From the NCBI RefSeq assembly GCF_009193155.1, contig NZ_VUKD01000003.1:682001-746000 (forward strand): a DNA stretch of 64,000 nucleotides, written 5' to 3'. A model generated the notes under the pieces. That model saw nothing but the letters and a program-made list of their open reading frames with translations, ran no database searches and had not been told where the DNA came from. Both the position numbers and the translations under genes were made by a program. The number at the start of each line of letters is the position of its first letter. The first letter of the stretch is position 1. Shown here one piece after another: positions 1 to 7,918 of this stretch. The stretch comes from Georgenia subflava. Its GTDB lineage: Bacteria; Actinomycetota; Actinomycetes; Actinomycetales; Actinomycetaceae.

Positions 1-13
1 GGAGAGGACCGAC

Positions 14-469
14 ATGCCGAACAAGCCGCTCAAGATCCAGGAGACGAGCCTGCAGGAGGCGCTCGTCGACCTCGTCGACCTGGCGCTGCAGGGCAAGCAG
101 GCGCACTGGAACATCCACGGCCCGCACTTCCGCTCCGTGCACCTCCAGCTGGACGAGATCATCGCCCAGGTGCGTGCCGCGTCCGACGAGGTCGCCGAGC
201 GTCTCGTCGCCATCGGAGGCGCACCCGACGCGCGGGCCGCGACGGTGGCGGAGACCTCGGGCCTCGATGCGCTCGAGGGCGGGCGGCTGGCGACGGACAA
301 GGTCGTGCGCCAGTTCGAGGAGCGTCTGCAGACGGCGTCCGACCGCATCAAGGGCCACCTCGACGCACTCGACGAGAAGGACCACCTCAGCACCGACCTG
401 CTCACGGGCATCGCCATCGGCCTGGAGAAGCAGGCGTGGATGCTGCGGGCGAGCACCGAGGACGTCTGA
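14..469 (+). CDS. dps: Dps-family miniferritin
   Basis: A 151-residue Dps-type protein. The family oxidises Fe(II) with peroxide and stores the iron in a 12-subunit shell; some members also coat DNA. All the inter-subunit ferroxidase residues are visible: H31, H43 and D47 in the helix that begins KQAHWNIHG, then D58 and E62 in SDEVAE. These are the spacings of short Dps proteins. Only two lysines (K4, K7) precede the first helix, so DNA binding is less certain than iron storage. A GGAGAGG ribosome site lies 6 bases before the ATG. A strong hairpin 21 bases after the stop separates it from the converging MarR gene. Confidence 0.95.
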   Translation: MPNKPLKIQETSLQEALVDLVDLALQGKQAHWNIHGPHFRSVHLQLDEIIAQVRAASDEVAERLVAIGGAPDARAATVAETSGLDALEGGRLATDKVVRQFEERLQTASDRIKGHLDALDEKDHLSTDLLTGIAIGLEKQAWMLRASTEDV

Positions 470-489
470 GTCCCGCTGCGCCGACGGCC

Positions 490-517
490 GCGGCCGGCCC
501 GCTCCCGGGCCGGCCGC
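490..517 (+). terminator. Hairpin terminator after dps
   Basis: Perfect 12-bp stem (GCGGCCGGCCCG at 490-501, its complement at 506-517) with a 4-base CTCC loop, 21 bases after the dps stop. There is no T run, as is common in high-GC actinobacteria. The following 518-686 is GC-rich sequence in which I see no gene. Confidence 0.75.
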
Positions 518-686
518 CGCCACGCACCATGACCGTGCCACGCACGGTGCCCGGCCTTGCCCGCCGCCGCGTGGCATGACCGCCGCCACGCGCGATGACC
601 GCGCCGCGCACCACGCACCGTGCCCGCCGCTACTCGGCACGGCCGCCGCCACAGAGCCCGATCGCGGGCCGCAGGTCCGAGCGACG

Positions 687-1154
687 TCAGGGCCGGTAGG
701 CGCGCAGCCGGCCGGTCAGCTCCGTCAGGGTGCGCAGCTCCTCCTCGTTGAGCGCCCCGCCGACGTGGCGCCTGATGCTGCGCACGTGCTGCCTGGCCAC
801 GTGGCGCTGCAGGGCGAGCCCCTCGGCCGTGAGGACGACGACCAGGCCACGGGCGTCGTCCGTGGCCGGGTCGCGCCGTACCAGCCCGCGCCCCTCGAGC
901 CGCTCGACCATCCGGCTCAGGCTCGGCTGGGAGAGGAGGACGTGCTCGTTGAGGTCGCGCAGCCGCAGGCGCTGCTCGGGTGCCCGGCTGAGGGTGAAGA
1001 GCACGTCGTACTCGCGCGACCGGATCGGCGCGAAGTCCCCGGCGGCCTCGAAGCGACGCATCAGGTTGACCTGGGCCCGGAAGAGCGACTCCCAGGCCTC
1101 GGCGGCCACGCGCGCGCTGACCCGCTCGTCGGACTGCTCCGCCGGTGCCGCCAT
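687..1154 (-). CDS. MarR-family transcriptional regulator
   Basis: A 155-residue winged-helix regulator of the MarR type, expected to bind DNA as a dimer and to respond to a small molecule. The recognition region reads SQPSLSRMVERLEGRGLVRR (about residues 76-95), followed by a charged wing DPATDDARG and the strand VVVLTAEG; helices on either side would form the dimer interface. There is no cysteine, so thiol-based redox sensing is unlikely. The ATG at 1154 is chosen; an adjacent in-frame GTG at 1157 is also possible, and GGGGAG lies very close to both. It converges on dps and is separated from the TRAP operon by a terminator. Its target is not evident. Confidence 0.85.
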   Translation of the reverse strand: MAAPAEQSDERVSARVAAEAWESLFRAQVNLMRRFEAAGDFAPIRSREYDVLFTLSRAPEQRLRLRDLNEHVLLSQPSLSRMVERLEGRGLVRRDPATDDARGLVVVLTAEGLALQRHVARQHVRSIRRHVGGALNEEELRTLTELTGRLRAYRP

Positions 1155-1241
1155 CACTCCCCGTTTCTCTGGTCTGTGCCCACCCTAGGGCCGTGCGGCG
1201 CCCACCCTGGTAGCCGGGCGGTGCTGCGCCCCGGAGAGCCG

Positions 1242-1308
1242 GCCGTCGTGGGCGACGACGCGCCGTCGTGGGGGCGACGCCCGCGGTCGCCGTCGTGGGC
1301 GACGACGA
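1242..1308. repeat. Dyad repeat upstream of the MarR gene
   Basis: The 17-base string CGTCGTGGGCGACGACG occurs exactly at 1244-1260 and 1291-1307, with a degenerate third copy at 1263-1279. Each copy is itself an imperfect dyad (CGTCG...CGACG). It lies about 90 bases upstream of the MarR start and could be its operator or a simple repeat. Confidence 0.5.
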
Positions 1309-1344
1309 GACGCCCAGCGCGATCGGCCGTCGAGACCGACGGTG

Positions 1345-1376
1345 AAGGCCGGCGCCGCAGCTGCGACGCCGGCCTT
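1345..1376 (-). terminator. Terminator of the TRAP operon
   Basis: Two 16-base arms directly abutting (1345-1360 and 1361-1376, starting AAGGCCGGCG) are complementary except for one position. This large palindrome begins 20 bases after the dctM stop codon in the direction of transcription and is the likely end of the dctPQM transcript. Confidence 0.65.
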
Positions 1377-1395
1377 GCCCGGATGGTCGGTCCCG

Positions 1396-2709
1396 TCAGG
1401 GGGTGGCGATCAGCCCGGTGACCTCCGGCAGCCACAGGGACAGCTGCGGGACGAAGGCGACGACGAACAGGGCGATGCACAGTGCCCAGAAGAAGGGCAT
1501 GACCCTGGCGATCATCGGCTCGATGCGCACGTTCGCGACGCGCGCCGCCACGAACAGGTTGTTGCCCACCGGCGGCGAGATGTTCCCGAGGCACATGTTG
1601 AACACCATCATCGTGCCGAAGTGGATCGGGCTGTAGCCCAGCTCGACGACGACGGGCAGGAAGATCGGCGTGAAGATCAGGATGGCGGGCGTCGGGTCCA
1701 TGACCGTACCGGCAAGGAGCAGGACGATCATGATCATGATGATGATCAGGAACTCGTTGTCCGTGATCCCCAGCATCGTGTCGGCGATCAGGTCGGGGAG
1801 CCGCGCGTAGGCCAGCAGGTACGCGAGGATGCTCGAGACCCCGATGAGCAGCATGACGATCGCCGTCGTCTCGGCCGCCTCCCGGGTGATCCCAGGGAGG
1901 TCACGCGGCTTCAGGGTCCGCTGGATCAGCCCGAGGACCAGGGAGTAGAGCACCGCGACGACCGCAGACTCCGTGGCCGTGAAGTACCCGGCGAGGATGC
2001 CGCCGATGACGACGACGATCATGAACAGCGCCGGGATGGCGCGCAGGAAGACGATCGTGGCCTGCCGGAGGGTCGGCCGCTCCCCGCTCTTGAGCTCGGG
2101 GTGCTTGCGGGCGTAGATCGCGACCATGATGAGGCAGACGAGCGCCCAGAGGAGCCCCGGCCCGACGCCGGCCATGAAGAGCGCGGCGATCGAGGTGCTC
2201 GAGACGAGCGAGTAGACGATGAACGTGTTGCTCGGCGGGAGCAGCATGCCGGTCGGGGACGCGGCCGCGTTGACGCCGGCGGCGAAGTTCATGTCGTACC
2301 CGCCCCTGCGCATCGACGGCGACAGCACCGAGCCGACGGCGGCGGCGGACGCGACGGACGCACCCGAGACCGTCCCGAACATGGCGTTGGCGACGACGGT
2401 GGTCTGGGCGAGGGAGGCGGGGAGCCGCCCGGCGACGACCAGCGCCAGGTCGATGAGTCTCTGCGCGATGCCGCCGGTGTTCATCAGGCCGCCGGCGAGG
2501 ATGAAGAACGGGATCGCCAGGAGCGGGAACGAGTTCGTGCCTGCGACGATCCGCTGCGCGGACGTGAGGGCGGCGCCCTCCCAGCCGGACAGGACGACGA
2601 TGGCGAGAGCGGCGGGCAGGCCCATCGAGACGGCCACCGGCACACCCAGGGCGATGCCGATGACGATGCCGGCCAGGAAGATGATGATTGCGAGAGTCAC
2701 GGGTTCCAT
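1396..2709 (-). CDS. dctM: TRAP transporter large permease (DctM)
   Basis: A 437-residue, very hydrophobic protein with about 12 membrane segments, the size and composition of TRAP large permease subunits. These carry the solute across the membrane with sodium ions. It starts MEPVTLAIIIFLAGIVIGIALGV and contains family stretches such as FFILAGGLMNTGGIAQRL, VSGASVASAAAVGSVL, and PVGNNLFVAA near the C-terminus. It begins 7 bases after dctQ, and the gene order dctP-dctQ-dctM is the usual one. Context next to uxaC and the reductase suggests a hexuronate substrate; that is inference from neighbours, not from the permease itself. Confidence 0.93.
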   Translation of the reverse strand: MEPVTLAIIIFLAGIVIGIALGVPVAVSMGLPAALAIVVLSGWEGAALTSAQRIVAGTNSFPLLAIPFFILAGGLMNTGGIAQRLIDLALVVAGRLPASLAQTTVVANAMFGTVSGASVASAAAVGSVLSPSMRRGGYDMNFAAGVNAAASPTGMLLPPSNTFIVYSLVSSTSIAALFMAGVGPGLLWALVCLIMVAIYARKHPELKSGERPTLRQATIVFLRAIPALFMIVVVIGGILAGYFTATESAVVAVLYSLVLGLIQRTLKPRDLPGITREAAETTAIVMLLIGVSSILAYLLAYARLPDLIADTMLGITDNEFLIIIMIMIVLLLAGTVMDPTPAILIFTPIFLPVVVELGYSPIHFGTMMVFNMCLGNISPPVGNNLFVAARVANVRIEPMIARVMPFFWALCIALFVVAFVPQLSLWLPEVTGLIATP

Positions 2710-2716
2710 GGCGGCC

Positions 2717-3331
2717 TCAGATTCCTTGAAGGTTCTCGTCGATCTCGGGCATGGCCTCCTCCGTGCCGGCGAACATCCCGACCACGTGGCAGATGGAGAA
2801 GAACGTGATCAGCACGCCCGCGACCGGCAGGACGAGGTAGATCTGCCCGACACTGACCGGCATGGTCGACACGTCGAGGTTCCACGCGGTCGTCGCGACC
2901 TCGTAGCCGCCGTAGATCAGGACGTACACGGCGAAGAACATGATCGTCGCCTCGACGAAGACGCCGACGACGAGCTGCAGCTTCTCGTTGAACTTGTTGA
3001 CGAGGACCTCGACGGCGATGTGCCCGCGCTGGGAGAACACCAGTGCCGCACTCAGGAGTGCGAGCACCACGAAGGTGTAGCGCGCGACCTCCACCGTCCA
3101 CGTGGCGGGCGTCGGCAGGACCAGCCGGGAGAAGACCTGCCAGGACACCACGACGACGAGCGCCGTGAAGAGGACCACGCAGATGATGATGAGGACCTTG
3201 TCGATGAACCTCCGGACAGCCTCGAGGCCGGCGACGATCGGCCCTCCTGTGGGGCGACCGCCGTTGCCGGTGGCCCCCTGCTCGGGGGCAGACGGGTCGC
3301 CGCCCGAGCCTCCCACGTCCTTGTTACTCAT
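2717..3331 (-). CDS. dctQ: TRAP transporter small permease (DctQ)
   Basis: A 204-residue protein with four predicted membrane helices (FIDKVLIIICVVLFTALVVV, YTFVVLALLSAALVF, MFFAVYVLIYGG, YLVLPVAGVLITFFSI), matching the DctQ subunit that partners DctM. The first 40 residues are a Gly/Pro-rich cytoplasmic tail, longer than usual. An ATG at 3331 is preceded on the minus strand by a GGAGGAA-type ribosome site. It lies 170 bases after dctP, and a long hairpin in that gap probably lowers permease expression relative to the binding protein. It ends 7 bases before dctM. Confidence 0.9.
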   Translation of the reverse strand: MSNKDVGGSGGDPSAPEQGATGNGGRPTGGPIVAGLEAVRRFIDKVLIIICVVLFTALVVVVSWQVFSRLVLPTPATWTVEVARYTFVVLALLSAALVFSQRGHIAVEVLVNKFNEKLQLVVGVFVEATIMFFAVYVLIYGGYEVATTAWNLDVSTMPVSVGQIYLVLPVAGVLITFFSICHVVGMFAGTEEAMPEIDENLQGI

Positions 3332-3446
3332 GTGTTCCTCCGCTCAGGGGCGACGGTGTGCGCCGCGTGGGGCACAGCGTAGGGTTTCGCCGACGATTTG
3401 TGTTGCGGGCCGTTCGCCGGCTGCCGGCGCGACGGCCGGGCGCAGC

Positions 3447-3495
3447 GCGGCCGGGGAGGCGCACCGTGCAGAGCTCGGTGCACCTCCCCGGCCGC
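3447..3495 (-). terminator. Long hairpin between dctP and dctQ
   Basis: A 20-bp stem (3447-3466 with 3476-3495; one mismatch that becomes a G-U pair in RNA) and a 9-base loop, starting 6 bases after the dctP stop. Because dctQ and dctM follow on the same strand, it is more likely a partial terminator or a 3' stabiliser of dctP message than a full stop. Such hairpins are usual after binding-protein genes of transport operons. Confidence 0.7.
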
Positions 3496-3501
3496 AGCGG
3501 A

Positions 3502-4548
3502 TCACTCAGCGGCTGCCCGTGCGGCGTCGTAGAGCGCCTGCTGGACGTCATTGTTGATGAACTGGTCGGCCAGGGCGAGCAGCGGCTCGGCGAAGGCCTC
3601 CTCGTCGACCTCGCTGAAGGTGGCGCCACCGGCCGTGGCCTGCTCGATGGCGTCCTGCGTGGCCTCGTCCCACAGCTGGGTGTGCTCCTCGTAGGCGGCG
3701 GTCCACTCCTCGTCGAAGGCGGCCCGGTCCTCCTCGGACATGGAGGCGAGCACGTCGCTGTTGATGATCAGGTAGTCCAGGCCGACCAGGTGGTTGGTGT
3801 AGGACCAGTACGGCGCGACCTCGAAGTGCTTCTGGGTCCAGTAGGACACCTCGTTGTTCTCGCCGGCGTCGAGCACGCCGGACTGCAGAGCCGTGTAGAC
3901 CTCACCGAAGGCCATCGGGGTCGCCGAGGCACCGAGCGCCTCGGCCATCGCGATGTGCAGGTCGGACTCCTGGACACGCAGGTTCATCCCGGCCATGTCC
4001 GCCGGGGTCTCCACCGCGGTGGAGGTGGTGTAGACGCTGCGGGCGCCCTGCGTGAAGCCGCCGAGCACGGTGAGGTTGTCGGACTCCTCGAGCGAGGAGT
4101 AGAGGTCGCCGACGATCTCCTGGTCGTGCACGACGCTCATCTGGTGCTCGACGTCGTCGAAGACCTTGGGCAGGTTGAAGACGAGGAAGTCCTCGTTGAG
4201 GTTCTCGAGCTGCGTGCCGGAGACGATCGCCATCTCGACGCCGCCTTCGGAGACGAGCTGCAGGGACTCCTGCTGCGCGCCGAGGACCTCGTTCGGGTAG
4301 ACCTCGATGTCCCAGCGGCCGTCGGTGGCCTCGGACAGGCGCTCGCCGAAGTTGTCCAGCGCGATGAACGAGGGGTGCTCCTCGGTCTGGTTCAGGGACA
4401 GGCGCATGGTGGTGCCGTCGGCGGCCCCGGTCTCGCCGCCGCCGGCCGTGCCGTCATCGGTGGCGTCGCCGCCGCCGCCGCAGGCCGCCAGGGTCAGCGC
4501 GGTGGCGCCGGCCAGGGCGACCATGGAGAGGGTCTTCTTGCGCATCAT
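3502..4548 (-). CDS. dctP: TRAP transporter solute-binding lipoprotein (DctP)
   Basis: A 348-349-residue secreted solute receptor for the TRAP transporter. It starts MMRKKTLSMVALAGATALTL followed by the lipobox AAC (Cys 23) and a Gly-rich linker, so it is lipid-anchored on the outer face of the membrane. The mature part carries DctP-family stretches: VYPNEVLGAQQ, RVQESDLHIAMAEALGASATPMAFGEVYTALQSGVLDAGENN, and a C-terminal region with EEHTQLWDEA. The conserved Arg in NLRVQ normally binds the carboxylate of the ligand. A longer frame exists upstream, but the signal peptide and GGAAGA ribosome site fix the start at 4548 or 4545. Family members include hexuronate binders, which fits the adjacent uxaC gene. 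Confidence 0.93.
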   Translation of the reverse strand: MMRKKTLSMVALAGATALTLAACGGGGDATDDGTAGGGETGAADGTTMRLSLNQTEEHPSFIALDNFGERLSEATDGRWDIEVYPNEVLGAQQESLQLVSEGGVEMAIVSGTQLENLNEDFLVFNLPKVFDDVEHQMSVVHDQEIVGDLYSSLEESDNLTVLGGFTQGARSVYTTSTAVETPADMAGMNLRVQESDLHIAMAEALGASATPMAFGEVYTALQSGVLDAGENNEVSYWTQKHFEVAPYWSYTNHLVGLDYLIINSDVLASMSEEDRAAFDEEWTAAYEEHTQLWDEATQDAIEQATAGGATFSEVDEEAFAEPLLALADQFINNDVQQALYDAARAAAE

Positions 4549-4682
4549 GGGGGATCTTCCTGTTCTGCTCGTCGACGAGCGGTTCGGTCGTGCACGCCCC
4601 GGTTGATCACTCACCGCGGGACATCTTCTCGGTCCTGGCCGGGCCGCGTTCGTTGCGGTTCACGGTCGGTCCGAAAACTCGT

Positions 4683-4715
4683 GGGGGGACATCGTGCTCT
4701 GGGGGGACATCGTGC
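4683..4715. repeat. 15-base direct repeat upstream of dctP
   Basis: GGGGGGACATCGTGC occurs at 4683-4697 and again at 4701-4715, 18 bases apart. It lies in the presumed 5' untranslated region of dctP. It might be a regulator site or a replication-slippage product; nothing else supports either. Confidence 0.5.
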
Positions 4716-4786
4716 GGACCGGGGAAGGCACTACTCCCCGTTCCGTTACTTGTGACGTGAAGATTCAGCCACGGCGGCAACCCCGC

Positions 4787-4802
4787 TGCCAACGAGTTGC
4801 CA
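4787..4802. promoter_or_regulatory. Putative LacI-type operator upstream of dctP
   Basis: TGCCAAC-GA-GTTGCCA: two 7-base arms matching at six of seven positions around a 2-base centre. The same half site, GGCAAC, forms the sites at 7783-7798 and 9245-9260. A central CG or similar flanked by symmetric arms is the general design of LacI-family operators. Confidence 0.55.
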
Positions 4803-4855
4803 CTCCTTGCCTTCGCCCGGTCACGGTGCGGTAACGACCGGGCGCGCGAAAACCG

Positions 4856-4892
4856 GACGGGGCGCCGCGACCGATGGTCACGACGCCCCGTC
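4856..4892 (-). terminator. Terminator after the uronate reductase gene
   Basis: Perfect 9-bp stem GACGGGGCG (4856-4864) with CGCCCCGTC (4884-4892) and a 19-base loop, 16 bases beyond the stop of the minus-strand reductase gene. It would end the uxaC-reductase transcript before the dctP control region. Confidence 0.6.
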
Positions 4893-4908
4893 TGCGTTCC
4901 TCGCAGGG

Positions 4909-6330
4909 TCAGTGCCCGGGCCGGGCCTTCGCCGTGCCCTCGTGGGCGAGGATCTCCTCGGACCTGGCGACGACGGCGGCCACCAGCTCGTCGTCGGGCA
5001 GGAGATCCGCGCCGAACGTGGTCAGCAGCTTCTCCGTGGCCTCGGCGACCGTGCCCTGGGCGGCCGCGACGACGTCGGACTCACGCGCGTCCTTCACCGG
5101 TGCGCCGTGGCCCTGCAGGTGCAGGATCCACGCGGCCAGGGCGCGGACCGGGCCGTCGGGCAACCGGCCCGCGGCACGCTCGAGGCGCAGCGCGGGCAGG
5201 ATGCGCACCGGGATCTTCTGGGAGCCGTCGGCGGCGATCTGCGCGAGCAGGTGCCGCACCCGGGCGTTGAAGTACCGCTCGAGCAGCGCCGCCCGGTAGG
5301 CGGCGACGTCGTCCTGCGGGACGCTCAGGTGCGGCCCGGCGACGTCCCACCACGCCTCGACCCAGCGGCGCACGGTCGGGTCGGCGATGGCGTCGGCGAC
5401 GGTCTCGTGGCCCACGATGGTCGCCGCGTACGCCATGAGCGAGTGGGACCCGTTGAGCATCCAGAGCTTGCGCTGCTCGAACGGCTCGACGTCGTCCACG
5501 ATCGTGACGCCCGACTCCTCCCAGGAGGGCCGCCCGGCCGGGAAGTCGCCGGCGACGACCCACTCGCTGAAGGGCTCGGTGGGCACCGGCGAGGCGTCGT
5601 CGTACCCCTGCGACTCGGCGACGGCGCCGCGTTCGGCGTCGGTGGTGGCCGGGGTGATCCGGTCGACCATGGACGTCGCCCAGGCGACGTTGTCGTCCAT
5701 CCATCCCACCAGCGCCGGGTCGACGAGCTCGGCGAGGTCGACGACGACCGTGCGGAACGCCGGGCCGTTCTCGGGCAGGTTGTCGCACGGCAGGACGGTG
5801 ATCGCCCCGGCGCCGGCCTCCCGGCGGGCGAGGAACCCGCCGACGACCTTGCCCGGCGTCGTCCGTGTCGTGGCCGACGGGTCGGCCTTGAGCGCCTCGA
5901 CGTCGGCGCGGACGTGCTCGTCGTCGGCGTCGAGATGGCCGTCCGGGCCCCGCATGTACCCGGCCTCGGTCACCGTCGTCGTGATGACGGCGGTCTCGGG
6001 GGCGCGGAGGTAGCCGAGGAATGCTTCGGAGTCGTCCGCCGCGTGCACGGCGGACAGGGAGCTGATGACCTCGAACTCGTCGCCGTCGGCCTGCCGGGTG
6101 ATGAGCGTGTACAGCCCGTCCTGCGGGGCGAGGGCCTCGGCGGTGTCCGGGCGGCGCCCGGTGAAGGCGGCGATCCCCCAGTCGTCGGCGTCCGGTGCGT
6201 GCTCGGTGTACCAGGCCTGGTGGGCGCGGGTGAAGTTGCCGACGCCCAGGTGCACGATCCGGACCGGGGCCGCGGGACGGCCGTGGTTCGCGCGGGAGAG
6301 GCGGGGCACGTCGCTGGGCTCGGTGTTCAC
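4909..6330 (-). CDS. uxuB: Fructuronate/tagaturonate reductase (mannitol dehydrogenase family)
   Basis: A 473-residue NAD(P)-dependent polyol dehydrogenase of the long-chain mannitol dehydrogenase family. It should reduce D-fructuronate to D-mannonate, or D-tagaturonate to D-altronate, the step after UxaC. The N-terminal Rossmann strand reads IVHLGVGNFTRAHQAWYTE, and the catalytic segment KLWMLNGSHSLMAYAA gives the family Lys, Asn and His. The GTG start at 6330 overlaps the uxaC stop by 4 bases (GTGA), so the two are translationally coupled; the same frame stays open far upstream but antisense-like sequence there is not coding. Sequence alone does not separate UxuB from UxaB, and neither dehydratase (uxuA/uxaA) is in the window. 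Confidence 0.88.
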   Translation of the reverse strand: MNTEPSDVPRLSRANHGRPAAPVRIVHLGVGNFTRAHQAWYTEHAPDADDWGIAAFTGRRPDTAEALAPQDGLYTLITRQADGDEFEVISSLSAVHAADDSEAFLGYLRAPETAVITTTVTEAGYMRGPDGHLDADDEHVRADVEALKADPSATTRTTPGKVVGGFLARREAGAGAITVLPCDNLPENGPAFRTVVVDLAELVDPALVGWMDDNVAWATSMVDRITPATTDAERGAVAESQGYDDASPVPTEPFSEWVVAGDFPAGRPSWEESGVTIVDDVEPFEQRKLWMLNGSHSLMAYAATIVGHETVADAIADPTVRRWVEAWWDVAGPHLSVPQDDVAAYRAALLERYFNARVRHLLAQIAADGSQKIPVRILPALRLERAAGRLPDGPVRALAAWILHLQGHGAPVKDARESDVVAAAQGTVAEATEKLLTTFGADLLPDDELVAAVVARSEEILAHEGTAKARPGH

Positions 6331-7751
6331 AGCTTGAAGGCCTTCCGGGGGTTGGTGACCACGAGGTCGTGGGCGGTGTCGAGGGCCTCGTCCATGGTGA
6401 GCCGGTGGTCGGCGACGAGCTCGGCGAGGAACCCGGAGTCGATCCGCCGGTTCATGTCGTGGCGCGCGGGGATGGACAGGAACGCCCGGGTGTCGTCGAT
6501 GAAGCCGGAGGTCTTGGTGAACCCGGCCGATCCGGTGATCGCCGCCCGGTAGCGCTTGATGGCCTCCGCCTCGTCGATGAACCACCAGGGCGCACCGACG
6601 TAGACCGACGGGTAGAAGCCGGCCAGCGGCGCGACCTCGCGCGAGTAGACGTCCTCGTCGATGGTGAAGATGACCAGCTGGAAGTTCGGCGCGGTGCCGA
6701 ACGCGGAGAGCATGGGCTGCAGCGCGTTGGCGTACTCCACGGCCATCGGGATGTCGCCGCCGACGTCGGCACCGTACGTCTCGAAGCTCGGCTGGTGGTG
6801 GTTGCGCACCACGCCCGGGTGCAGGGTCATCACCAGGCCGTCCTCGGAGGCCATGCGGGCCTGCTGGAAGACGAAGTCCCGGCGCAGCGCGTCGCCCTCC
6901 TCCGAGGTGATCTCCCCGGCGCGGGCCCGCGCGTAGAGGCGCTCGGCCTCGGAGTCGTCGAGCTTCTCGGCACGGGCGTCGCGGTGGGAATGGTCGGAGG
7001 AGACGGCGCCGTTCTCCTTGAAGAACGCGCGGCGGTTCTCCATCGCGGCGATCCAGCCTGCGTAGGTGCCGGTGTCGACGCCGGAGACCTCGCCCAGGGT
7101 GTCGACCAGGCCGTTCCAGGCGGGGGTGGCCGGCTCGAGGTACTTGTCGGGGCGGAAGGTCGGGGCGACCTTGCCCTCCCAGGTCGGGTCGTTCGCCAGC
7201 TTGATGTGGTGGCGCAGGTCGTCGGCCGGGTCGTCGGTGGTCGCGATGAACTCGATGTTGAAGCGCTTGTACAGCGCGCGCGGGCGGAACTCCGGCGTCG
7301 CGATCGCCTCGGCGATGCGGTCGTAGATGGCGTCGGCGCTCTCGGCCGAGGGCACGAGGTCGATGCCGAAGACGTCGGCGAGCTCGGACTCGAACCAGAA
7401 CTTCATCGGGGTGCCGCGGTAGACCTTCCAGTTCGAGCACAGCAGCCGGAAGGCGTTGCGGGCCTGCTCGGGGCTGAACTCCTGCTGCGCGACGCCGAGG
7501 TCGGCCAGGGACACGCCGCTGGAGTGGAGCAGGCGGTTGATGTAGTGGTCCGGCGTGATCAGCAGGGACGTCGGGTCGCCGAACGGGACGTCGTCGGCCA
7601 GCCACTGCGGCGGCACGTGCCCGTGCGGGGAGATGATCGGGAGGTCCTTCACCGCGTCGTAGAGCTCTCGGGCGATGCTCCGCAGGCCGGGCTCGGTGGG
7701 GAGCAGCCGGTCGGGGTGGACGTGGAGGACTGCGTCGTCAGCGGTGGTCAT
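6327..7751 (-). CDS. uxaC: Glucuronate isomerase UxaC
   Basis: A 474-residue uronate isomerase, an amidohydrolase-superfamily enzyme that converts D-glucuronate to D-fructuronate or D-galacturonate to D-tagaturonate. It starts MTTADDAVLHVHPDRLLPTE; the metal-site region IISPHGHVPPQWLADD follows at about residues 34-50, and family stretches CSNWKVYRGTPMKFWFESEL and TMDEALDTAHDLVVTNPRKAF are present. Length equals the family norm (about 470). The ATG at 7751 is chosen because GAGGAGG abuts an upstream ATG (7760) but lies 9 bases from this one. A LacI-type operator sits just upstream, and the reductase follows with a 4-base overlap. Confidence 0.95.
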   Translation of the reverse strand: MTTADDAVLHVHPDRLLPTEPGLRSIARELYDAVKDLPIISPHGHVPPQWLADDVPFGDPTSLLITPDHYINRLLHSSGVSLADLGVAQQEFSPEQARNAFRLLCSNWKVYRGTPMKFWFESELADVFGIDLVPSAESADAIYDRIAEAIATPEFRPRALYKRFNIEFIATTDDPADDLRHHIKLANDPTWEGKVAPTFRPDKYLEPATPAWNGLVDTLGEVSGVDTGTYAGWIAAMENRRAFFKENGAVSSDHSHRDARAEKLDDSEAERLYARARAGEITSEEGDALRRDFVFQQARMASEDGLVMTLHPGVVRNHHQPSFETYGADVGGDIPMAVEYANALQPMLSAFGTAPNFQLVIFTIDEDVYSREVAPLAGFYPSVYVGAPWWFIDEAEAIKRYRAAITGSAGFTKTSGFIDDTRAFLSIPARHDMNRRIDSGFLAELVADHRLTMDEALDTAHDLVVTNPRKAFKL

Positions 7752-7782
7752 GCGTGCCATCCTCCTCGCGCTGTCGCGGCCC

Positions 7783-7798
7783 GGGCAACGTGTTGCCG
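7783..7798. promoter_or_regulatory. Putative LacI-type operator upstream of uxaC
   Basis: GGGCAAC-GT-GTTGCCG: arms symmetric at six of seven positions around a 2-base centre, about 20 bases upstream of the ribosome site of uxaC. An additional half site GTTGCCC follows at 7802-7808. It matches the sites at 4787 and 9245 in arm sequence and spacing. Confidence 0.6.
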
Positions 7799-7918
7799 CC
7801 AGTTGCCCGGTCCGTCGGGTCCTGCAGGCGATCGGTCCAGCGCCGACGGCTCGACCTGCCGGCGTCCGGTCGGTCGGGCAGCTGGTTCGACGCCACGGCC
7901 CGGGCGGCTCGGCCCGAC

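Larger units (their letters stand above)
4549..4908. other. Control region between dctP and the reductase gene
   Basis: A 360-base gap with no convincing gene. From right to left it holds the terminator of the reductase gene (4856-4892), a LacI-type operator (4787-4802) with an extra CGGCAAC half site at 4775-4781, and a direct repeat at 4683-4715, then the dctP ribosome site. I could not identify convincing -35/-10 boxes. Confidence 0.6.

Noticed and set aside
6331-7605. Minus-strand open frame continuing upstream from the fructuronate reductase gene, antisense in phase to uxaC
   Set aside because: It is an Arg/Pro/Ala-rich frame overlapping uxaC on the same strand in another phase; the GTGA overlap at 6327-6330 gives a normal start for the reductase.
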